Part shown: positions 57,986 to 64,000 of the stretch, piece by piece
How positions within the stretch are numbered: the stretch's first letter is position 1
Layout of the letters: every line of letters begins with the position of its first letter
NCBI GenBank assembly: GCA_041686375.1
Contig: JAWLEB010000004.1
Location: 1 to 64,000 of the forward strand
Direction: 5' to 3'
DNA length: 64,000 bases
DNA from: JAGXLC01 sp041686375
Lineage (GTDB): Bacteria; Bacteroidota; Bacteroidia; Bacteroidales; UBA12077
Program-made: the position numbers and the translations under genes
The notes under the pieces: generated by a model
Databases searched by the model: none
The model's input: the letters and a program-made list of their open reading frames with translations, nothing else
What the model was told of the DNA's origin: nothing

Positions 57986-58774
57986 CTAAGTTATTATGGT
58001 TGCTAACTCATTACCAATTACGTTGGATAGTTCATTAAAAATATTTTCAGTTTTTTTGTCAAAATTCTTAAACGATGCCAGTTCAATCAAAGCAATTGTT
58101 CTTTCCTGTTGAATAATAGGTATTAACAATAAACTTTCCGGGGAATCACTTCCCAGCCCTGATAATATTGTCGTATAATTTTCAGGAATTTTTGTAATGT
58201 TCATTACTCGTTGATTCTTAGCTGTCTGACCTGTAAGTGAAACTCCAAGCTCAAAGTCTTTGGGTTCTTCAGCGCCGTAGTATGCATATTTACCGCAAAT
58301 TGTAAAGCTATCACTTTCATTTTTTCGAATATAAAAAAGACCTTGTACAATATCGTATTCATTTGCAATGTTTCTAAGTATTTGTTCACAAAAGTCTTCT
58401 GAATTTTCAGTTTCAGCAGGCAGAAGTTTTTGTTCTATTGCCTCCAGATTGTAGTCGTTGTCCTGGTCATCCCTTACCTTGTCTGCCACTGGTTGTTTTT
58501 CTTCAGTTTCATAGATTTCTTTTAGGTCGGATTTTTCCGTATAATCTTCTTTATAGGCTTTTTCAGTAGTGAGGTTAATAATCTGAACAAAATTGATTAC
58601 AGCCAAGAGGATAATTAAAACAGATAACAGATATATTGTGCTCAGAGGTATATTAACGTTTTCATACTCAACTGACAAGTTTCTTGCATTTGCCATTAAG
58701 ATTACTGCACTTATTATGAGTAGGAAAAATGATATGACTCCTGTAATTTTATGTATTTTCCTTCTATAACTCAT
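57986..58774 (-). CDS. Membrane-anchored GAF domain protein
   Basis: 262 residues. Two transmembrane helices at about 11-29 and 47-68 are followed by a charged linker and a GAF domain (about 120-262), which resembles the GAF of the neighbouring phosphatase (both have RTEIPENYATI/NITKIPENYTTI-type and SLLLIPII segments). There is no output domain, so it may be a sensory partner. It is 7 bp after cheB and 10 bp before the phosphatase gene. Confidence 0.85.
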   Translation of the reverse strand: MSYRRKIHKITGVISFFLLIISAVILMANARNLSVEYENVNIPLSTIYLLSVLIILLAVINFVQIINLTTEKAYKEDYTEKSDLKEIYETEEKQPVADKVRDDQDNDYNLEAIEQKLLPAETENSEDFCEQILRNIANEYDIVQGLFYIRKNESDSFTICGKYAYYGAEEPKDFELGVSLTGQTAKNQRVMNITKIPENYTTILSGLGSDSPESLLLIPIIQQERTIALIELASFKNFDKKTENIFNELSNVIGNELATIIT

Positions 58775-58781
58775 TTACGGT

Positions 58782-59339
58782 TTATTTAATATTTAACAAG
58801 TAATCAATAATCTCACCTGATGAAAAAATATGGTCTGCTTCAGTAAGTTTAAGAGCAGCATCGGTCATTGTAGAAACTTCACATTCTTTGGGATTTTGAA
58901 CTATTACTGTCCCTCCGTGATCTTTCAGCTTCTTTAGTCCATATGCCCCGTCCCTGTTTGCCCCTGATAAAATTATTCCCAGGAGATTCTTGCTATATGT
59001 TTGTGCTGCCGTTTCAAAAGAGACATCTATTGAAGGACGTGAATGATTAACGGGTTCTTCGGTTGACAAAGCTATTTTCTTATTCAGTTCAATGTACATA
59101 TGATAATTGGATGGGGCAAGGTAGGCTTTGCCAGGCTTTATAGAATCTTTATCAAAAGGTTCTATGACAGGTATATTAGACTTTATAGAAAGCGCTTCTA
59201 CAAAACCTGAACGTACATGTTTCAACCTATGCAGGTTAAGCAAAACGGGTAAAGGGTAGTTTTTGGGTAAAGTTTGTAGGATTTTCGTAATTACTCTAAA
59301 ACTACCAGCTGATCCGCCTATTATAACAGCCTTATACAT
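58782..59339 (-). CDS. Stand-alone CheB methylesterase domain
   Basis: 185 residues, only the catalytic half of CheB. The triad looks intact: Ser10 (IGGSAGS), His37 (NLHRLKH) and Asp130 (GANRDGA). There is no receiver domain, so phosphorylation control is absent. CheB removes methyl esters from receptor glutamates. No receptor is in the window. It abuts the second CheR gene with no gap. Confidence 0.9.
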   Translation of the reverse strand: MYKAVIIGGSAGSFRVITKILQTLPKNYPLPVLLNLHRLKHVRSGFVEALSIKSNIPVIEPFDKDSIKPGKAYLAPSNYHMYIELNKKIALSTEEPVNHSRPSIDVSFETAAQTYSKNLLGIILSGANRDGAYGLKKLKDHGGTVIVQNPKECEVSTMTDAALKLTEADHIFSSGEIIDYLLNIK

Positions 59340-60173
59340 CTATGAAACTTTTTTCTTATATATATTTTCGTTTTTATCGACTAAGATATAATCTTTATCG
59401 GAATTCCAATAATCGATTTTCTCATTCAAACCTACAACCAAATGACCGCCAGGAATTAAACAAGTATTGAACGTCTTAAGTAACCGTTCCTCTAAAATTT
59501 GGTTATAGTAGAGCATTTGATTTCTACAAATAATTAATTTGATGCCCTTTGGGTATTCCTCAAATATCGTATTTTGTTTTGTGTATTTTACGTTTTGCAG
59601 CAATGAAATATCAAAATAGGCCCGTTCATTTTTTACGGTATAATATGGTTTAAGTTCTTTTTCTCTAAAGACCCGCTTAAAATTTGCTTCGTTAACTTCA
59701 AGTTTATTATAATCAAAATAACCTTCCTTTACTTTATTGATGTGTATCTGACTGAGACTGCTTACAAATATTTGAACCTTATCCAAAAAATTGAGTTCAT
59801 TTAATAAAATTAAAAGAGTGTATAGCTCTTCGCCTGAATTAACTTCCGGGAACCAAATTTTATAGTTTTGTACATTACTTAATATTTTAGGGAAGAACTC
59901 ATCTTTCAGGTACCTCCATAATGACGGATCTCTGAACATTTCTGTTGTTTCGATACATATCTCTTTCAAAAAGATTTCAAAAAAATCCTTGTCATTGGTT
60001 ATCCGGAAAATGAAGTCATCGGCATTTTTAAGGTTGTACTTATTGATAATGAATTCTAACCTTCGTTTAAAAAAAGTCAAGGCATAATTCTTAAAATTAT
60101 AATCATATTGTTCTTTAAGGGTATTGATGATGTTTCTGGTATCGACAATTCCGATTTCACTTCTGTTATTCAT
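59340..60173 (-). CDS. CheR-like protein with degenerate SAM motif
   Basis: 277 residues with the CheR architecture: an N-terminal helical domain with RRLEF, then ETTEMFRDPSLW, and CRNQMLYY near 225. The SAM motif I that reads WHAGCSTGQE in the neighbour is WFPEVNSGEE (107-116), losing the first Gly, and the ATDLN strand is VSSLS (137-141). SAM binding is doubtful, so it may be a regulatory pseudoenzyme. It lies 22 bp after the intact CheR. Confidence 0.85.
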   Translation of the reverse strand: MNNRSEIGIVDTRNIINTLKEQYDYNFKNYALTFFKRRLEFIINKYNLKNADDFIFRITNDKDFFEIFLKEICIETTEMFRDPSLWRYLKDEFFPKILSNVQNYKIWFPEVNSGEELYTLLILLNELNFLDKVQIFVSSLSQIHINKVKEGYFDYNKLEVNEANFKRVFREKELKPYYTVKNERAYFDISLLQNVKYTKQNTIFEEYPKGIKLIICRNQMLYYNQILEERLLKTFNTCLIPGGHLVVGLNEKIDYWNSDKDYILVDKNENIYKKKVS

Positions 60174-60195
60174 ACGCCTTATTTTACCTCAAGTG

Positions 60196-61038
60196 TTAAT
60201 ATTTTTTCCTGTAAAAATGCCCCCGTTTATCAAATTTATTGGCTATTTCACCCAGCATACTTTCATGAATGCCAAATAGTAAATAGCCATTGGTATACAA
60301 ATGTTCATGAAAAAACTTAAAAATTTTAGATTGCAATTCATATTTAAAGTAGATAATGACATTTCTGCAGATTATCAAATCAAATTTTGCAAAATATAAA
60401 TTTTCTCCTTTAACAAGGTCATGCTTCCTGAAAATAGGTTTTTCCTTTAAAAAGTCATGGATTTCCAGAGTATCTGTAAGTTTGTTGATTTTAAAGTATT
60501 TTGCATAAGGGACATCATTATATTCTTCATAGTTGAAAGGATTTTCTTTGACGACCTTATCAAAATTATCCAGGTATCCTATGTTAAATCTGTATTTATA
60601 AGTTCCTTTTTTTGCCTGTTCCAGGGCTTCTTCATTCAGGTCTGTAGCAAATATTTTTGCTTTATCATACATATCCAATTCATGCAGGAGAATTAACATT
60701 GAATACACTTCCTGTCCTGTTGAGCAACCTGCATGCCATATATTGATATTTTTGTTGTTCTTAAATCGGGGGAGTATACGGAATCTTAAATCCTGCCATA
60801 TCTGGGGATCTCGAAATAATTCTGTGGTATTCACAGTAATAGCTTTCACTGAATTTTCCAAAAAATTTCTGTTCTTTTTTAATTGAATAATAGCTGTTGC
60901 AATATCCATTCTATTATCATCAAGCACCTTCTGAATCCTCCTTTTTAGTGACTTTTCAGAGTATTCACTAAAGTCATACTCTGAATGATTTTTGATGGTA
61001 GAGACAAAAAAATAAACCTCCTTATCCGATAAAGCCAT
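60196..61038 (-). CDS. CheR-type protein glutamate methyltransferase
   Basis: 280 residues. The N-terminal helical domain has SLKRRIQ and VNTTELFRDPQ (69-79). The SAM-binding domain has WHAGCSTGQE (101-110) and FATDLNEEAL (130-139), with FDLIICRNVIIYF near the end. All canonical CheR motifs are present. It is the first gene of the ten-gene minus-strand unit. The methyl-accepting substrate is not apparent. Confidence 0.93.
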   Translation of the reverse strand: MALSDKEVYFFVSTIKNHSEYDFSEYSEKSLKRRIQKVLDDNRMDIATAIIQLKKNRNFLENSVKAITVNTTELFRDPQIWQDLRFRILPRFKNNKNINIWHAGCSTGQEVYSMLILLHELDMYDKAKIFATDLNEEALEQAKKGTYKYRFNIGYLDNFDKVVKENPFNYEEYNDVPYAKYFKINKLTDTLEIHDFLKEKPIFRKHDLVKGENLYFAKFDLIICRNVIIYFKYELQSKIFKFFHEHLYTNGYLLFGIHESMLGEIANKFDKRGHFYRKKY

Positions 61039-61241
61039 GCAACTCCGTTAAATTAGTAGATTTAATATATTAGTTTATTACGTTTTTTTTGCGCTTTGGT
61101 TTAGAAAAAAAATCGTTACAACTTTGTGAAGGATACAATAAAAAAGGCTTTAAAATTATAAAAAATCTTCCGATCAAGGATTGTTTTATCTAATTTACAA
61201 ATTCTGGCAAAGATGGATTACTTGTGAAAAAATTGACATTT

Positions 61242-61275
61242 TTTCATTAAAAATCTTTTGTCATTTTTAATGAAA
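61242..61275. repeat. 13-bp perfect inverted repeat with 8-bp spacer
   Basis: TTTCATTAAAAAT and ATTTTTAATGAAA flank CTTTTGTC. It ends 37 bp before the carbamoyltransferase ATG, at a typical operator position between the two divergent operons. Confidence 0.6.
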
Positions 61276-61312
61276 TTTATTTTTAGAATATTCTCTTTAT
61301 AAAACACATATC

Positions 61313-62965
61313 ATGCGCAAAGATAAACCTACGTTAGCAATATATGGAATTCAGGACATAGATGATAAACCTTATCCTTCATGGGTTCATGATCATAATA
61401 TCACTTTAGCTGAAAATGAAGAAATAATAAAATTTTGTCAACTAGAACGGATTACCAGAAAAAAATATGATCACCGAATGCCTGACTTTCTTTATGATCT
61501 TCTTAAGGACGAACGGTTGCTTTCTCATGACGACTATGATGTTGTTTTTGTGGATAATGTTATTGGTCGATCATTTATCAACACAAGGGGCAATCTTCGT
61601 TTTGAAGCTCCTTTAACAGAAAAGCCCCTGCTTTATCCTGAAAGCGGGCGCCTCTTCTGGCTGGATAATCATCGAAATGGATATGTAGTGAATCACGAGC
61701 TGGCGCATGTTTTCAGTAATATGCCATTTTATGGAGAGTTTAAAAATAACAGCCTGCATGTACATTTTGACGGAGGGGCACGAAGCAGCAATTTTTCTGC
61801 ATGGTTATTCAAGGATGGAAGTATGCATTTGATAGAATACAACTGGGACTTAAAGTTACTATCTTCTTTTTTTAACTCCAATGCATTGACTTTTTCTATA
61901 ATCGGCGCCACAAAGAAAGACCAAAATGGTATGGCGGGGAAATTTATGGGTTTTTCAGCATATGGTTCTTATGACGAAAGAATTGAAGAATGGTTACGGA
62001 GAAACAATTATTTTGAAAATATATGGGGCAATAAAACACATTTTTTTACAAAGGTGAAGAATGACTGGAGTATTAATCTCAGTAACTTTGACTTGAACAA
62101 TGAATTTATACGCAATGTTGCAGCTACTTTCCAGCATATTTTTGAGAAGGAATTGATAGCAAAGCTGAACACATTAAAAACCCGAACAGGAGCTGATTCG
62201 TTATATTACACCGGCGGTTCAGCTCTTAACATTAAAGCAAATGGAAAAATATTATCCAGTGGACTGTTCGATGAGCTGTATATTCCTCCTTGTACAAATG
62301 ATTCTGGTCTATCCTTAGGTGCGGCTACATTTATAGAATGGTTAAAACATGGAAAAGTTAAAAAACACTCGCCCTATTTGAATAATTGGTCTCTGGGAAA
62401 TAACATAACAGAATATACTGTAGAAAATTTGGAACAAATCATTGAGTTACTTGCCAGTGAAGAGATTATTGGTGTGTGTAATGGTTTTGGAGAAGCCGGT
62501 CCCAGAGCATTGGGCAACAGAAGTATTATAGCCAGGGCAGATTCGCATGAGCTGGCACAGTTTGTAAGTCAGAAACTAAAGAATAGAGAATGGTACAGGC
62601 CGGTGGCTCCTGTTATACTTGAAAAAAATCTGGAATATTTTGTAGGAAACCCTGTATATTCAGAACTCAGTAAATATATGCTTCTCGATTTTCCTGTCAG
62701 GCAAAGCAAAATTCAGGAAATGGCAGGATGTGTCCATGTTGATGGCACCTCGAGGATACAAACCATAAAGAACCGGCATGATATCCCTTTTATGCATGAC
62801 CTTTTGACTCTTTTAGAGGAAAGAAAAGGAATTAAAGCCCTACTAAATACTTCATTTAATACAAGAGGAAAATCCATAGTACATAATGAAAAAGATGCTA
62901 TTGAAGATGCTAAAATAATGGGACTGAATTATTTAATACTTAATGGGCGATTGATAACATTGTGA
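61313..62965 (+). CDS. NodU/TobZ-family O-carbamoyltransferase
   Basis: 550 residues. An N-terminal ASKHA-like domain has the metal-site HELAHVF and DGGARSSNFS segments and GGSALNIKANG. A C-terminal domain (about 375-550) has GEAGPRALGNRSI, NREWYRPVAPVI and ALLNTSFNTRGK. These enzymes use carbamoyl phosphate to modify nodulation factors, aminoglycosides or surface sugars. No biosynthetic partner is adjacent, so the acceptor is unknown. Confidence 0.92.
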   Translation: MRKDKPTLAIYGIQDIDDKPYPSWVHDHNITLAENEEIIKFCQLERITRKKYDHRMPDFLYDLLKDERLLSHDDYDVVFVDNVIGRSFINTRGNLRFEAPLTEKPLLYPESGRLFWLDNHRNGYVVNHELAHVFSNMPFYGEFKNNSLHVHFDGGARSSNFSAWLFKDGSMHLIEYNWDLKLLSSFFNSNALTFSIIGATKKDQNGMAGKFMGFSAYGSYDERIEEWLRRNNYFENIWGNKTHFFTKVKNDWSINLSNFDLNNEFIRNVAATFQHIFEKELIAKLNTLKTRTGADSLYYTGGSALNIKANGKILSSGLFDELYIPPCTNDSGLSLGAATFIEWLKHGKVKKHSPYLNNWSLGNNITEYTVENLEQIIELLASEEIIGVCNGFGEAGPRALGNRSIIARADSHELAQFVSQKLKNREWYRPVAPVILEKNLEYFVGNPVYSELSKYMLLDFPVRQSKIQEMAGCVHVDGTSRIQTIKNRHDIPFMHDLLTLLEERKGIKALLNTSFNTRGKSIVHNEKDAIEDAKIMGLNYLILNGRLITL

Positions 62966-63030
62966 CTTATCTATTTGAACAAAAGGCTTTGGTTACTGTT
63001 GAAAACATTAGAAATTAAAACAAGTTGATT

Positions 63031-63417
63031 ATGAATTATTATGCAAGTAAAACCGTAGAAGGAGACTTTGACGAAGTTATTGATAGAGTGACCAATGAAT
63101 TGAAAGAAGAAGGTTTTGGTGTATTATCCGATATTGATGTTCAGGCTACAATGAAGAAAAAACTGGATGTGGATTTTAGGAAATACCGTATTTTGGGCGC
63201 ATGTAACCCTCCCAATGCTTTAAAAGCTTTGACAGCTGAATCTAATATAGGTTTGCTACTGCCCTGTAATATGGTAGTACAAGAAACAGATGATGGAAAA
63301 ATTGATGTATCGGCAATTAACGCTGAGGCTTCTCTTGATATAGTGGGCAATCCACAACTCGAAGAAGTCGCTTCATTTATTAGATCTAAACTGGAAAAAG
63401 TAATAAACAATCTATAG
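63031..63417 (+). CDS. DUF302 domain protein
   Basis: About 128 residues from the ATG at 63031 (MNYYASKTVEG); a TTG two codons earlier is in frame. It shows the DUF302 pattern, including GFGVLSDIDVQATMKKKLDV, ILGACNPPNALKAL and GLLLPCNMVV. Such proteins often sit beside metal or sulfur genes; function unproven. Three bases separate it from the small membrane protein. Confidence 0.9.
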   Translation: MNYYASKTVEGDFDEVIDRVTNELKEEGFGVLSDIDVQATMKKKLDVDFRKYRILGACNPPNALKALTAESNIGLLLPCNMVVQETDDGKIDVSAINAEASLDIVGNPQLEEVASFIRSKLEKVINNL

Positions 63418-63419
63418 TT

Positions 63420-63629
63420 ATGGCTTTGTATTTAAAGCTTCTTTTAATGGCCATCGTTTTAGTGGCGATTGTCATGGGTGTTTATGGATTAAAGTTTCTA
63501 TATGACAAAGGAGCTTCATTCAATGTAAATTCCGATCCTGAAAAATATAAAAAAATCAAGAATGAGGGAATGTATAGTGTTTATAAAGAAGATGAAGAAG
63601 ATGAATCACCCATGAGAAATAATAGTTAA
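63420..63629 (+). CDS. Small single-pass membrane protein
   Basis: 69 residues with one helix (about 5-25), then a charged tail ending in a DEEDESP stretch. I recognise no family. It is tightly spaced after the DUF302 gene. Confidence 0.7.
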   Translation: MALYLKLLLMAIVLVAIVMGVYGLKFLYDKGASFNVNSDPEKYKKIKNEGMYSVYKEDEEDESPMRNNS

Positions 63630-63646
63630 TACCAAAAAAACGAGCT

Positions 63647-64000
63647 TTGAAAGAAGAGTATAAGTTACATATTAAAAATATGGTCTGTCCAAGATGTATC
63701 ATGGCGGTTAAAGATATTCTTGACAAAATGAACATTTCTTATATTGAGGTTCGATTGGGAGAGGTAATTCTTTCAGAACCTAAAATTAATTTCGATATAA
63801 AGGGACTCAAGCAGAATCTGGAATCTATAGGATTTGAGATTGTGGAGGACAAACAGGTACAGTACGTTGAAAGAATAAAAAACATCATTATTGAGTTAAT
63901 CAGAAATCCTGAAAAAAATAAAAATCCGTATAATTACTCTCATGTCCTGGCTAATCAAATAGGAAGGGATTATCATTACCTGAGTAAAATTTTTTCAGAA
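63647..64000 (+). CDS. AraC-family regulator with HMA-like N-terminus (partial)
   Basis: 118 codons are visible before the window ends. The start is probably TTG at 63647, since the ATG at 63680 would cut the first strand. Residues 1-75 resemble an HMA heavy-metal domain, with MVCPRC as the likely metal ligand pair. The following part (NPYNYSHVLANQIGRDYHYLSKIFSE) looks like an AraC helix-turn-helix. Bacteroidota copies often adjoin copper transporters. It runs on from the DUF302 and membrane genes. Confidence 0.8.
   Translation, partial: MKEEYKLHIKNMVCPRCIMAVKDILDKMNISYIEVRLGEVILSEPKINFDIKGLKQNLESIGFEIVEDKQVQYVERIKNIIIELIRNPEKNKNPYNYSHVLANQIGRDYHYLSKIFSE

Overview
The window is a chromosomal segment of a Bacteroidota bacterium, probably a marine-type member of class Bacteroidia. 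The evidence is the gene content and signals rather than any marker rRNA: a surface protein with SprB-type and Ig-like repeats, a GldA-type ABC ATPase, the long plant/Chlamydia-like form of IspG, a divergent trigger factor, a Mth938-domain protein, a BFN-UVR nuclease, AT-rich spacers, and TAnnTTTG-type -7 boxes instead of sigma70 promoters. Shine-Dalgarno sequences are almost absent, with one striking exception at 18653.

Layout. 1-4000 (mostly minus): 5' part of a large repeat surface protein, a LolC/E-type permease and rbfA. 4.1-12 kb: patatin, cysS and an AmmeMemoRadiSam locus. That locus has a radical SAM enzyme on plus, then, convergent to it, a secreted Memo-AMMECR1 fusion and a membrane spermidine-synthase-like protein. 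11.8-18.3 kb: gmhA, yifB/comM, gldA, a 2-hydroxyacid dehydrogenase and ispG. 18.6-29.6 kb: an alpha-oxoamine synthase with a strong ribosome binding site, gltX, an S9 peptidase, glnS, folB, a Mth938 protein, a beta-barrel protein and rnr. 29.9-38.5 kb: a lipoprotein subtilase, a sugar-epimerase-like reductase, ribE, a histidine kinase, a cyclophilin beside the decayed remnant of a CNT nucleoside transporter, a BFN nuclease, a glycosyltransferase and an orphan DppC-like permease. 38.9-49.6 kb: an ABC exporter pair, recQ, kdsD-tatC-lptB, tRNA-Leu(UAG) and tig-clpP-clpX. Much of this is housekeeping.

The standout region is 49826-61038, ten consecutive minus-strand genes spaced 0-59 bp apart. Read in transcription order they are: CheR methyltransferase, a second CheR with a ruined SAM motif, a stand-alone CheB methylesterase domain, a membrane GAF protein, a membrane GAF-PAS-PAS-PP2C phosphatase (SiaA-like), a SiaB-type kinase, a SiaC-type phosphoprotein, a 1030-residue TerB-like/ABCG transporter fusion, a lipoprotein and a small secreted protein. 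No chemoreceptor, CheA, CheW or diguanylate cyclase is present. The arrangement suggests a signalling system in which protein methylation and a Sia-type phosphorylation switch act on an ABC transporter and exported effectors. That linkage is inference from the gene order.

61.3-64 kb (plus): a NodU/TobZ-type carbamoyltransferase, a DUF302 protein, a small membrane protein and the start of an AraC regulator with an HMA-like metal-binding N-terminus, possibly the beginning of a metal-response module. I saw no insertion sequences, CRISPR arrays, rRNA genes or prophage.
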